64,000 nt of DNA, from positions 367,669 through 431,668 of the forward strand of contig CAVQVS010000008.1 of assembly GCA_963717215.1 (NCBI GenBank), in the 5' to 3' direction. Under the pieces are notes generated by a model. It was given only the letters and a program-made list of their open reading frames with translations, did no database searches and was not told where the DNA came from. Positions 26,832 to 35,631 of this stretch are shown here, piece after piece (the first letter of the stretch is position 1; each line of letters starts with the position of its first letter). Source of the DNA: Roseiarcus sp963717215. GTDB lineage: Bacteria; Pseudomonadota; Alphaproteobacteria; Rhizobiales; Beijerinckiaceae. The position numbers and the translations under genes were made by a program.

Positions 26832-27737
26832 TCAAAAGGTCCGCGCGCTCTCGGGGGTCGAGACGAGTTTCGCGGCTTCCCGATTGGCGGCGCTAAGGGC
26901 GCCGCTCATCGCCTCGCCGCGGGCAAGCCGCGCAGCAAGCGTCCCGACGAACGTATCTCCGGCCCCGTGAGTGCTCGCGACCGTCACCTTGAGACTCGGC
27001 AAAGTCACCCGCTGACCATTTTCCCCGCAGAAGGCGACGCCGTCGCCACCCGCCGTGACGACGGCTGCTTTGAATCTCGAGGCAAGCGCGGCGGCGGCTT
27101 GAGCCGCGGTTTCGAGCGAGGACACGCGGCCTCCGCCGAGCATTTCCGCTTCGATCGCGTTGACCACGAGCACGTCGATGAGATGAGGGAGGCTGGTTGC
27201 AAAGGCGCGCGCCGGCGCGGCGTTGATGATGATCGTCAGTCCGCGCTCGCGGGCCCGGCGAGCTACGGCCTCGTTGACGAGCTCCGGAATCTCGTTCTGA
27301 AGCACGAGAACCTTGCCATGCGAGAGCAACGCGTCGCTTGCTTGCTCGGGGGCGATCGCGAGATTGGCGCCGGACACGATGACGGCGCCGTAATCGCCCC
27401 CATCGTCGAAGATCGCGACACTCATTCCAGACCCGAGGCCATCGAAAACCGCAACCCCTCGGCGATCCACTTTCGCTCGATCGAGACCCGCGAGCAGGGC
27501 CTCCCCGAAACCATCCTTTCCAACCGCGCCGACCATGGCGGTCGATACGCCTTGGCGCCGCGCCGCGACCGCCTGGTTGCCTCCCTTGCCGCCGAATTTG
27601 GGCGCCCAGCTCCGGCCGGTCACGGTCTCTCCCTTGCGCGGCCGATCCGGCGCATCGACCACGATGTCGTAGTGCAGGCTCCCGACGACGATGACAGCGG
27701 CCGCCTCAGCGCCCTGCGCCTCGCCCGCGGGCGTCAT
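26832..27737 (-). CDS. PfkB family carbohydrate kinase, ribokinase-like
   Basis: Ribokinase-fold sugar kinase (301 aa). VVGSLHYDIVVDAPDRPRKG and FGGKGGNQAVAARRQG (the GGKGxN signature, about residues 55-70) match RbsK. The C-terminal signature reads VASTHGAGDTFVGTLAARLA; the catalytic Asp of GAGD is present, while the preceding residue is Ser rather than the usual Asp. ATG 27737 is chosen; the open frame upstream is not homologous. It follows a sugar isomerase-type TIM barrel by 25 bases on the same strand, so the pair probably isomerises and phosphorylates a sugar. Confidence 0.88.
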   Translation of the reverse strand: MTPAGEAQGAEAAAVIVVGSLHYDIVVDAPDRPRKGETVTGRSWAPKFGGKGGNQAVAARRQGVSTAMVGAVGKDGFGEALLAGLDRAKVDRRGVAVFDGLGSGMSVAIFDDGGDYGAVIVSGANLAIAPEQASDALLSHGKVLVLQNEIPELVNEAVARRARERGLTIIINAAPARAFATSLPHLIDVLVVNAIEAEMLGGGRVSSLETAAQAAAALASRFKAAVVTAGGDGVAFCGENGQRVTLPSLKVTVASTHGAGDTFVGTLAARLARGEAMSGALSAANREAAKLVSTPESARTF

Positions 27738-27762
27738 GTGAAGGGCTTCCGCGACAAGGGGG

Positions 27763-28749
27763 TCAATCCCCGTACATCGCCCTGCGGACGATCGCCTGGG
27801 CTGCCACCGCATCCTGCCGGGCCATGACGCCCGAAAGCGAATTGTCTCCGTCGAGCTTATCGATGATCCGCAGCATCGACTTCACCGTCGCGATGTTCGT
27901 CTCGCATTCCTTCACCGGATCGAGGCCAGTGAGATCCGGAAACGTGTCAAAATAGATTGCGCCCGTGAAGCCGTCGCTTCTTGCCTGACGGAGAAGCTCG
28001 ATCGTCTGGATCGGGTGAACCGCGCCGACCATGAGTCCGTCGTCGCGCTTGGAATAGCCATCGTTGAGATGGAGGCCGAGAAGCCTGCTGTGGCGCGCGA
28101 TCAGCGCCGCTGCGAAAGCGGGCTGCTCATCCGCATAAAGCACATGCGCGAAGTCCAGAGTGACCCCGAGGTTGGGCGCTCCCGTTTCTTTCAAAGCCAG
28201 CAAAGTCGTGGCGCAATCAGGCAGGAGGCTGAAGGAGCGCGGCTCGTTCGGCTTATACTCAAGGCTGATGAGGCAACCGGGATCGTGCTCGGCGACTTCG
28301 CGGATGCCGTCGACCTCGTCGCGCCACAGCCGGGAGTAATCGGCCTGAAATGCGTAGTCGAACCCATCCTGTCCGAGCCACAGAGTCATCAGGTTGCAGC
28401 CCGCTTCGCGGGCCGCGTCGATTCCCCGCTTCGTCAGATCGATCGCTTCGCGCCGCACCACCGGATCGGGATTGGTGAAAGCGCCAATCTTGAAGGCCGG
28501 GTTGGAATAGTAGCGCATCGCCAGGCCGTTGACGGCGAGGCCGAGATTGCGAATCGCGTCACCAGTGGCGCGCGGGTCGGGACCGAGGTGGTCGGGATAG
28601 TTGAGGTCGACATCGCTCAGACCCGCGACGCTCGACGCCCGCTTCGCCAGTTCGAGAGGCGTAAGTTTCCCATGTCCCGCCGGCCAGAACGCCTCCGGTT
28701 TCGAGGCGAAAGAATTCAGGCGGGTGGCGAACCGATGCGCTTCGTTCAC
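27763..28749 (-). CDS. Sugar phosphate isomerase/epimerase family TIM-barrel protein
   Basis: Xylose-isomerase-like TIM barrel (328 aa). LSDVDLNYPDHLGPDPRATG near the N-terminus, LMTLWLGQDGFDYAFQADYS, ISLEYKPNEPRSF (metal-binding Glu), LGVTLDFAHVLYADEQPAFA (Asp-x-x-His) and LHLNDGYSKRDDG (His, Asp) contain the expected metal ligands. C-terminal YFDTFPDLTGLDPVKECETN also fits. The closest architecture is the L-rhamnose/erythrulose-isomerase-like group, but the substrate is not determinable. First gene of a two-gene operon with the ribokinase-type gene. Confidence 0.85.
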   Translation of the reverse strand: MNEAHRFATRLNSFASKPEAFWPAGHGKLTPLELAKRASSVAGLSDVDLNYPDHLGPDPRATGDAIRNLGLAVNGLAMRYYSNPAFKIGAFTNPDPVVRREAIDLTKRGIDAAREAGCNLMTLWLGQDGFDYAFQADYSRLWRDEVDGIREVAEHDPGCLISLEYKPNEPRSFSLLPDCATTLLALKETGAPNLGVTLDFAHVLYADEQPAFAAALIARHSRLLGLHLNDGYSKRDDGLMVGAVHPIQTIELLRQARSDGFTGAIYFDTFPDLTGLDPVKECETNIATVKSMLRIIDKLDGDNSLSGVMARQDAVAAQAIVRRAMYGD

Positions 28750-28807
28750 AACGTCACCTCGTAAAGCCTGCGCAAGGCGCGCTTAATCTCGCCCCGGATA
28801 AGCTACC

Positions 28808-30043
28808 TCACTTCGCGTCCAGGCCGTAGAGCGTGTGCAGCGTGCGCACGGCGAGTTCGGTGTACGCGTCGTCGATCAGCATCGAGAACTTGATTTCCGA
28901 CGTGGTGATGGCGCGGATGTTGATGCCCTTCTCGGCCAGCGCCCGGAAGGCGCGCGCGGCGACGCCGGAATGGGAGCGCATGCCGACGCCGATCGCCGAG
29001 ATCTTCACCACGTCCTGCGCCCCCTGCAGCTTGACATAGCCGATCTTTTCCCGCCGCTCCTTGAGGAGGCTCATCGCGCGCTCATACTCGGCCGCTGGCA
29101 CGGTGAAGGTGATGTCGGTGGTCGTCGTATCGTCGGAGACGACCTGGATGATCATGTCGACGTTGATGTTGGCGTCGGCCAGCGGCACGAAGATCGCCGC
29201 GGCCACCCCGGGCTTGTCGGCGACGTCCCGCAAAGTGATCTGCGCTTCGTCGCGCGAGAAGGCGATGCCGGTGACGACCTCCTGCTCCATGATATCCTCC
29301 TCGTCGCAGATGAGCGTGCCAAGCTGGGGGCGCGCCGGATCGTCGAAGGACGAGCGCACGGTAAGCTTGACCTTATTCACCATCGCCAGTTCGACCGAGC
29401 GCACCTGCAAAACCTTCGCGCCCAGCGAAGACATTTCCAGCATTTCCTCGAACGCCACTCTGGCGAGCCGGCGCGCTTTCGGCACGACGCGCGGGTCGGA
29501 CGTGTAGACGCCGTCGACGTCGGTGTAGATATCGCAACGGTCGGCCGAGATCGCGGCCGCAAGCGCAACCGCGGACGTGTCCGACCCGCCGCGCCCCAGC
29601 GTCGTCACCCGGTTGGTGGCCTTGTGAACGCCCTGGAAACCGGCGACGACGGCGATCTCGCCCGCCGCAAACCCCTCGCCGAGCTGCGTCCCGTCGATGC
29701 CCGCGATGCGCGCCGAGCCATGCACGTCGTCGGTGGCGAGCGGAATTTGCCACCCCGCCCACGAGCGCGCCTTGAGGCCCATGTCCTTGAGCACCAGCGC
29801 CAGCAGTCCCGCCGTCACGAGTTCGCCCGAGGCGACGACGAAATCATATTCGGGGTTGTCAAAGTGGGAGCCCGCCTCCTTGCACCAGGCGACCAGCTCG
29901 TTGGTCTTTCCCGCCATCGCCGAGACGACGACGGCGACCTCGGCGCCGCCATCGATCTCCCGTTTCACATGCGCGGCGACGTTGCGGATGCGTGGAATGT
30001 CGGCGACCGACGTGCCGCCGAATTTCATCACCAGACGCGACAT
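28808..30043 (-). CDS. lysC: Aspartate kinase
   Basis: First enzyme of the aspartate pathway (Lys, Thr, Met, diaminopimelate), phosphorylating aspartate; 411 aa. MSRLVMKFGGTSVADIPRIR holds the KFGGTS substrate/ATP motif, RVTTLGRGGSDTSAVALAAA the nucleotide motif, and the regulatory C-terminus has two ACT domains (GIAFSRDEAQITLRDVADKP; VKISAIGVGMRSHSGVAARA) that bind feedback inhibitors. ATG 30043 follows AAGGATCC; the frame is open nine codons further. It is divergent from ubiG, an arrangement common in Alphaproteobacteria. Confidence 0.96.
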   Translation of the reverse strand: MSRLVMKFGGTSVADIPRIRNVAAHVKREIDGGAEVAVVVSAMAGKTNELVAWCKEAGSHFDNPEYDFVVASGELVTAGLLALVLKDMGLKARSWAGWQIPLATDDVHGSARIAGIDGTQLGEGFAAGEIAVVAGFQGVHKATNRVTTLGRGGSDTSAVALAAAISADRCDIYTDVDGVYTSDPRVVPKARRLARVAFEEMLEMSSLGAKVLQVRSVELAMVNKVKLTVRSSFDDPARPQLGTLICDEEDIMEQEVVTGIAFSRDEAQITLRDVADKPGVAAAIFVPLADANINVDMIIQVVSDDTTTTDITFTVPAAEYERAMSLLKERREKIGYVKLQGAQDVVKISAIGVGMRSHSGVAARAFRALAEKGINIRAITTSEIKFSMLIDDAYTELAVRTLHTLYGLDAK

Positions 30044-30169
30044 GGATCCTTGAAGCCTTGGGGGAAACACGCGCAGGCTCGCGCTATGCGTGGGAGCGGC
30101 CTATAAAGGCGCGCGTCCGGCCGGTCAAATGCGGGCGCGCTCCAGCGCGAGGCGCGAGAAAGGGTCGCG

Positions 30170-30973
30170 ATGTCAGTCAGGCCGTCGCCGAGCATCGTGT
30201 CATCGGAAGTCGCGCGCTTCGAGGCGCTGGGCGACAAATGGTGGGACCCCGAAGGCCCGATGGCGCCGCTCCATCGCATCAATCCGATCCGGATCGGCTG
30301 GGCGCGCGACTTGATCGTGCGGCGTTTCAAGCTTGAGACGGGGGTCGGCGCGCCGCTCGCCGGGATCGACCTCCTCGACGTCGGCTGCGGCGCCGGGCTG
30401 TTCGCCGAGCCCCTGGCGCGGCTCGGCGCCAATGTGGTCGGCGTCGATCCGGCGCCCGCCGCGATTCAAACCGCCCGCCATCACGCCGACGAGACGGGTG
30501 CGAGGCTCGCCTATCGCACGGGCACGGTCGAGGAGCTGGCGGCGGAGCCTCGGCTTTTCGATGTCGTGAGCGCCATGGAGGTGATCGAGCACGCGGCCGA
30601 TCCGAAGCGCTTCGTCGCCACCGCCACCTCGCTGGTCAAGCCCGGCGGCCTTCTGCTCATGTCGACCCTCAACCGTACTTTGAGGAGCTTTGCGCTTGCC
30701 ATCGTCGGCGCCGAATATGTGCTGCGCTGGCTCGAACCCGGAACGCACGCCTGGGAGCAATTCGTGACGCCGCTCGAGCTCACCGGCTTCGCCCGCGCCG
30801 CAGGCTTGAGGCGCCAAAGCCTGCGCGGCATGGTCTACGATCCGCTCCGGCGCGACTGGCGCCTCTCGTCCGACACGGCCGTGAACTATTTGTTCGCCGC
30901 GACGAAGCGCGGAGGTTTAGAATTCGAAGCTCAATCGCCTTTACGGGCGCGGCCGCTTCGGCGGATAGCGTGA
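30170..30973 (+). CDS. ubiG: Bifunctional 2-polyprenyl-6-hydroxyphenol methylase / 3-demethylubiquinol 3-O-methyltransferase
   Basis: SAM-dependent methyltransferase of ubiquinone synthesis (267 aa). EVARFEALGDKWWDPEGPMA is the diagnostic UbiG N-terminus (about residues 13-32), LLDVGCGAGLFAEPLARLG the SAM-binding motif I (about 67-85), VSAMEVIEHAADPKRFV motif post-I/II, and LMSTLNRTLRSF and LEPGTHAWEQFVTPLEL the rest of the family signature. The C-terminal 20 residues are variable. Shares the gap with lysC (126 bases) for divergent promoters. Confidence 0.95.
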   Translation: MSVRPSPSIVSSEVARFEALGDKWWDPEGPMAPLHRINPIRIGWARDLIVRRFKLETGVGAPLAGIDLLDVGCGAGLFAEPLARLGANVVGVDPAPAAIQTARHHADETGARLAYRTGTVEELAAEPRLFDVVSAMEVIEHAADPKRFVATATSLVKPGGLLLMSTLNRTLRSFALAIVGAEYVLRWLEPGTHAWEQFVTPLELTGFARAAGLRRQSLRGMVYDPLRRDWRLSSDTAVNYLFAATKRGGLEFEAQSPLRARPLRRIA

Positions 30974-31273
30974 GGTTTAGGCGGAAACTCAATTACCTTT
31001 TTGGAGCGCACGCTTCGGGTGGGACGCGGATAGGGTCACGATCGGCAGCAATGTCTGGTGTCGACGTGAAGCGGACATTGCCGACCGCAGCCGTCGACGT
31101 CGCATTTGGGCCGATAGTTGGCCTTAGGGGGCTTAGGGGGCCGACGCGGGAATGACCGGAGCCGCGCGAACGCCCCATTATTTCGAACACGAAATAGTCC
31201 AGATCTCGGCCCAGCTCTTGGGATGGACGGCACCGGCGATGAAGCGCGTTTCAGTCTGAGAGCGGAAACGCCT
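30974..31273. other. Intergenic region, no gene seen
   Basis: A 300-base gap between ubiG and the CadC-like regulator 3' end. Frames on both strands give only Arg/Pro-rich translations unlike proteins. A short direct repeat CTTAGGGGG lies near 31125-31140. No hairpin with a T-run was found. Confidence 0.5.
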
Positions 31274-33050
31274 TCACCGCGCGCCCTCTTTGGCGCGCTC
31301 CGCGTCGCACACGGCCAGATGCATCGGCTTGGGCAAGGCGTCCGCCTTGTCGGACGGGACGCAAAGCGGGGCGCCCGCCTTGATCATCGACGCCACGAGA
31401 TGGTCCCTCTCACGGGCGCGCCGGTAAACCGCTCCGTAGCCCAGGCTCTCGACAGTGACCCCGGGAAATCGGCGATTGAATTCCGCCAGGGTCGCCGCCG
31501 CCGATCCATCGCCGAGTTCGGCCGCGCTCGCGAGTTGATAGCCCATCAACCCAGGGTCCGGCGGAATCCACGCCTCCGTGCGGCGCACCATATCGATGGC
31601 CTCAAGGTAACGGCCCATGAAGTAGTAGGATGCGACACAGTGGATGGCGTACCAGACCACTGGCATGGCGTTGAGGCGAAAAGCACGGTCGCAGAGTTCC
31701 GCGCCGCGTTCGGGCCGGCCGAGCCAGGGCATTGACAGCGCGGCCTTCATCATGACGTCGGCTGAGCTGGGGTTCAGCCTCAAGTCCTGTTCGATCTCGG
31801 CCTCGCTCAGAGCGAAATCGCCGAACAACGCAAGTTTCGCCGCAAGCTCGACATGCGCCTCGGCGTCGAGCGGATCGATCTCGATCGCCTTGCGGACGTA
31901 GCGCTCGGCTTCCGCGAGCGCAGCGCCTTGGTCAGCGCCTGCAACAATGGCGTAGAGCCATGTAGCCCAGCCTCGCTGAACATAGGCGAGGGTGAGCCGC
32001 GGGTCCTTCGCGATCGCGACGTCGAAATAGGCGCTTGGACTCGGCAAAGCCATCCGCTGTTCCCTCGAGGTAATCCGCGTACCCGAGCGCGAACAGATCG
32101 TATGCGGTGCGCGTCTCGGGCGCCTTCGCCTTCGCCGCGCCGATCGCCTTCATGGCGAAGAAGTTGCGGCTGCCGAGTGTCGAGGCGACGCCGTCGGCGA
32201 CGTCCGCCTGCAAGGCCAGGAGATCACCCGCTGCCGGGCCCTGCCAGCGGTTCGACCAGACACTGGCGGCCGTCTCGCCGTCGGTGACCTGAGCGCTCAC
32301 CTGAATGAGTTCGCCCTCGCGCTGCACCGCGCCGGTGAGCACATACTGGACCTTCAGATCCTTAGCGACCTTGCGCGCATCGAGGTCGGGCCGGCTCATG
32401 GACGCGGTCACCGACTCGCCGATCGCGTCGACATCGCGACAGCGCGAGAAGTCGGTTGCGATGTCGGTTGTCCCGCCTTTGGCGAGCCGCCCGGACAGCG
32501 CGTCGCCGCTCACGTTCACGAAGGGGATTGCAGCGAGGCTCGGTTTGCTGGAAGCCGTCGCGGTTGGAGCGCGGACATTCCAGAGCCAACCGCCCGTGAC
32601 GGCGAGCGCGATGAGGGCCGCCATGCCGACCGCCCACAGTCGCCAGTCCCCGCTGAGCCAGCCGCGCCATCTGGTCGCCAAAATCCGGCCACCCTCGGCA
32701 TGGGGAGGCTCGAGGGCAGGCGCCGGCCGCTCGTCGAAGGTTTGGGGCACGCCGTTGGGGGCGACGAAACGGTAGCCATGTCCGGGAACGGTCGCTATGG
32801 CCTCAGCGCCTAGTAGCTTGCGCAGTGTGGCGATCTGGACTTGCAGATTGCCTTCTTCGACCGTGACGTTCGACCAGACGATGTCCAGAAGCTGGTCCTT
32901 GGAAACCACCCGGTCGCGCCTGTCAATCAGCGCCATGAGCAGGTCGAACGCGCGCGCGCCTATCTTCGTCGGCTCGCCATCGATCACAAGCCGGCGTCGC
33001 GCCGGTTCAACAACAATCCTGCCGAAACTCTGTTGGAAGGGCTCGTCCAT
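31274..33050 (-). pseudogene. CadC-like winged-helix regulator with TPR region, interrupted by a one-base frameshift
   Basis: Membrane-anchored transcription regulator, 591 aa when corrected. Residues about 5-100 are an OmpR/PhoB-type winged helix: FGRIVVEPARRRLVIDGEPT, GARAFDLLMALIDRRDRVVS, VATLRKLLG-like VQIATLRKLLGAEAIATVPG, HGYRFVAP. A single transmembrane helix follows (LWAVGMAALIALAVTGGWLW, about 137-156). After that come LAAIPFVNVSGDA-type sequence and a TPR-rich part in the second frame (AYVQRGWATWLYAIVAGADQ; DAEAHVELAAKLALFGDFAL). The join is at 32025-32027: AAA on the plus strand where AA is expected. GGAGGAGG precedes the ATG. Target genes are unknown. Confidence 0.85.
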
Positions 33051-33296
33051 GCGCGCCTCCTCCTTGCGGGCCATTCGCTTGCCCGGCTCGTCAATTCTAC
33101 CGCAACACAGGGCCGCGCAAAAGCCGCCAAACGTGTCGCAGCGGCGGATTTCAGATCTTTTAAGGCTTGTTTTAAGCCGTTTTAAGGACAATTCCGCTGG
33201 TCTGGTGGACCTTGCCCCTTCGGAGACGCGCCTCGCGCCTCGACGCTTTAAGGGCCGCCCTGCGCGCCGCCTTGGAGCGAAACGGAGGATCAACCC

Positions 33297-33743
33297 ATGA
33301 AAACTCTCGTCTCAGCGCTCGCGCTTCTCATCGGTTCGAACGTCATGGCAGTCGCCGCCGACCAGACGCTCAAGTTCAAATTGGTGGCGTTCTACGTCGA
33401 TCAAAAGGACGGCGAAGTTCATATGGTCGGAGCGACCGTGTCCCCGGACGGAAGGATCGGGACCAAGGACTTCTCCGTCAAGAAGGATCAAAACGGCAAG
33501 GGCGTCGGACGCAGCATCTATTATTTCCCCGACGGCTCCATCGTGACGACGAATTCGTTCGTGGACACGGCAACACAAACGGGCGGCCATGTTGTCGGCA
33601 AAATTCAGATCGTTTCGGGAACAGGCGCTTATCAGGGCGCGACAGGCGGAGGTCCATTTGAGGGGGATTGGGGCGACAAGAGCCCTCTCAAGGGCGCCGC
33701 ACTTTTCAACATTGAATTGGACGTGACGACGCCGGGGACGTAA
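33297..33743 (+). CDS. Secreted barrel protein (allene-oxide-cyclase-like), function unknown
   Basis: 148 aa with a clear signal peptide, MKTLVSALALLIGSNVMAVA then A. The mature protein is beta-rich, with VHMVGATVSPDGRIG, GVGRSIYYFPDGSIVTTNSF and VVGKIQIVSGTGAYQGATGG, matching the repeated strand pattern of AOC/dirigent-barrel proteins. No catalytic residues can be assigned. The ATG is preceded by CGGAGGATCAACCC. It is divergent from the CadC-like regulator, with 246 bases between starts, so regulation by that protein is possible. Confidence 0.75.
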   Translation: MKTLVSALALLIGSNVMAVAADQTLKFKLVAFYVDQKDGEVHMVGATVSPDGRIGTKDFSVKKDQNGKGVGRSIYYFPDGSIVTTNSFVDTATQTGGHVVGKIQIVSGTGAYQGATGGGPFEGDWGDKSPLKGAALFNIELDVTTPGT

Positions 33744-33934
33744 GGCGCGGCCGAGCCGCGGCGGCCGCCGGTTGTAAATCGCGCACCGTGTTGGCTTCCA
33801 CAAGAAAGGGCGCAACCAACCGTCGCGCCCCCTTCGGGGGGCCTTCCCCAGCGGGAACGCATCCGAAAATGTGCACACACATAGCGGCTTCTGGAACGAC
33901 CGCGCATTGGCGCAACGTACGCCTTTAGCCAAAG
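33744..33934. other. Intergenic region with a UUCG-loop hairpin
   Basis: No gene is visible. A hairpin GCCCCC (33827-33832), TTCG (33833-33836), GGGGGC (33837-33842) has a stable UUCG tetraloop about 90 bases after the secreted-protein stop. There is no T-run after it, so it may stabilise the 3' end. Confidence 0.45.
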
Positions 33935-34143
33935 ACGGCTTTCCTGCGCTTCGCCCCCGTTCGCAGGGCCGATCTTGAAGGGCAGACTGCGGGTCGATCT
34001 GATCCGTTTTCCTGGCCCTCGGCGAATGGCCGCTATTTGCGCGAACCGGACCTTGGCGAGGACAAGCTGTTGGTCTATTTAGTTCAAACCAATGAGGCGG
34101 CTCGGGTGACGGGACGACAATTGGTTGCAGAAAATCAGAACTA
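33935..34143 (+). pseudogene. Possible 3' remnant of a protein gene, no start codon
   Basis: One frame from just after an in-frame TAG to TAA at 34141-34143 reads about 70 codons that look like real protein at the end: DPFSWPSANGRYLREPDLGE then DKLLVYLVQTNEAARVTGRQ. No ATG, GTG or TTG in good position and no ribosome site precede it. I do not recognise the family. It is probably the C-terminal stub of a deleted gene; a chance open frame remains possible. Confidence 0.35.
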
Positions 34144-34300
34144 AGTTAAGCTTGCTCGATGAACACTTCTGCGCTTCCGCATAGCCTCGCCGGCGGCCTT
34201 CCGTTCCGCCCCTGCGGAACCGCCAAGGGGCAAAAGGGCCAGGAAAAATTTTTCAACGAAAATCCCGCGTAACCCATTGATAAGTCTCGTTTCGAACGAG

Positions 34301-34384
34301 AGAATCCAAGGAAATCCAAGGAAATCCAACCCCCGAAATCGGGGGTTTTCCAACCGAAACTGCGACGGGCCAAGGAAATCCAAA
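34301..34384. repeat. Tandem GGAAATCCAA decamers flanking a hairpin
   Basis: AGAATCCAAG, GAAATCCAAG and GAAATCCAAC follow one another at 34301-34330, and CAAGGAAATCCAAAC returns near 34375-34384, on the far side of a C5/G5 hairpin. The block is less GC-rich than its surroundings. Both strands give open frames full of Phe-Leu-Gly-Phe repeats that I take as artefacts of the repeat. Confidence 0.6.
34330..34349. terminator. Bidirectional-type terminator hairpin
   Basis: CCCCC (34330-34334), GAAATC loop (its outer G-C and A-T can also pair), GGGGG (34341-34345), then TTTT (34346-34349). The reverse strand has only a TT after the stem. It could end transcripts coming from either side of this decayed interval. 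Confidence 0.6.
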
Positions 34385-34459
34385 CTGGCCCGCTCCCTGC
34401 CGGGAGAGACGCTGAGCCTGCTCGATCGCTAGGCTGGGCGCGCCGGGCGCCGACCCACT

Positions 34460-34585
34460 TCCCCCGGGGCATTCCTTCTGCAGCCGGTCCATCGCCTGGG
34501 CGAAGCCGCTGAGCGTGTCGATGGACTGGTGGCCTCTGAGGGATCCGCGCGCTCTCCTTCACCGCGTTCTGACCCAGAGCCGGAA
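34460..34585 (-). pseudogene. Truncated duplicate of the 3' end of ialB
   Basis: The stretch GCATTCCTTCTGCAGCCGGT, then CCATCGCCTGGGCGAAGCCG and GTCGATGGACTGGTGGCCTC, repeats the end of the intact ialB gene at 34805-34880 almost base for base. It lacks TATAC of the functional copy, then skips about 60 bases and resumes with GCGCGCTCTCCTTCACCGCG and TTCTGACCCAGAG, matching the ialB bases near 34939-34970. It encodes part of GFAQAMDRLQKECPG but is broken, so it is a relic of a partial duplication. Confidence 0.8.
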
Positions 34586-34794
34586 GGCGGCAGATAGCCC
34601 CGCTCAGAGTGGGGCGAACCGCTCCGAACGAGGCCAGGCCCCCCTTCCAGAGAGAGCAGTGCGGCTTACGGCGTGAACATCTCCCGCGTCCATAGGTAGA
34701 ACTACGCAGGCGGACCGCCACCGGAAGTCCTCTGCGTGGGGCAACCCCGGCTATCGAGCGGGGCCGCTCCAGCCAGGCGCCCGAAGCGCTGGCG
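34586..34794. other. Intergenic region between ialB relic and ialB
   Basis: No convincing gene. GCCCC/GGGGC arms around GCTCAGAGT (about 34596-34614) form a small hairpin. Only Arg/Pro-rich open frames are present. Confidence 0.4.
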
Positions 34795-35466
34795 TCACTT
34801 CCCCGGGCATTCTTTCTGCAGCCGGTCCATCGCCTGGGCGAAGCCGCTCAGCGTATACGTGTCGATGGACTGGTGGCCTCTGAGCGAGGCCGCCTTGACC
34901 ACCAGTTTAGCGCCCTTGCGCATGACGGCGATCAGCGCGCTTTCCTTCGCCGCGTTCTTGACCCAGAGGTTCCCACCCTTCGGAAGCATCTCGAACGACG
35001 CCTGGTCGACCAGGGCGATCGGGGCCGGGGCGGCGGACGCCTTCGATCTGGCGTCCGACTTCGAAGGCTTCTCACCCGGCTTGGCTTCGGTCTTGGCTTC
35101 GGCCGTGTCTCCCCCCGAGACGTCGAAACCCATGATGAAGGACACTTCGTTGCGCACCCCTTCGGCCGGACGGTCGGAGATAAACGCATAGCCCGGATCA
35201 CGGGTCAGACTCGCGGGCTCGCGCGATTTGGGCTGGGCGAGCGTATAGCAGATGCGTCCCTTGCCGACTTCCCCGACAAACACGTTCCAGTCGCCAAAAG
35301 TCGCAACCAGCGATGGCTTGGACGCCTCCTCCTTCACCCCCGATTTGGACGCGGGCTTGGCCGCCTTGGTGGCGGCGGCAGCGGGCGGAAAAAGGGCGCT
35401 CGCGACGCAAACCGCCGCGGCGACGACCCCAAGGGCGCGAAGGGAGGAGAGGACAAGACGCGTCAT
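34795..35466 (-). CDS. Invasion associated locus B (IalB) family protein
   Basis: Exported protein of the IalB family (about 223 aa). A signal peptide spans LRALGVVAAAVCVASALFPP AAA. The family core is LVATFGDWNVFVGEVGKGRI followed by CYTLAQPKSREPA (about residues 55-90) and DPGYAFISDRPAEGVRNEVS. A Lys/Ala/Glu-rich insert (about 115-150) interrupts the domain, and SFEMLPKGGNLWVKNAAKES and AMDRLQKECPG close it. Role: periplasmic or surface, function poorly known. ATG 35466 follows AAAGGAT; a TTG three codons earlier is possible. A 3' fragment of this gene is duplicated downstream. Confidence 0.88.
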   Translation of the reverse strand: MTRLVLSSLRALGVVAAAVCVASALFPPAAAATKAAKPASKSGVKEEASKPSLVATFGDWNVFVGEVGKGRICYTLAQPKSREPASLTRDPGYAFISDRPAEGVRNEVSFIMGFDVSGGDTAEAKTEAKPGEKPSKSDARSKASAAPAPIALVDQASFEMLPKGGNLWVKNAAKESALIAVMRKGAKLVVKAASLRGHQSIDTYTLSGFAQAMDRLQKECPGK

Positions 35467-35631
35467 CACAAACAATCCTTTGAACCGGGCCGGGCCTCAT
35501 GGCCAGACCCGGGCGGGGGCTTCCCTGCCGTCCGATCCGGGCAAAATTCCGGCCTTCCGCCTTGCCGGCCGGCGCAAGGGCTGCAATCCTGCATTTGGTT
35601 ACTGAAAAATGAGTAAATTAGGAGCCCGGTG

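Noticed and set aside
34301..34384. Decamer repeats as a CRISPR array
   Set aside because: Only three to four imperfect decamers, no regular spacers and no cas genes.
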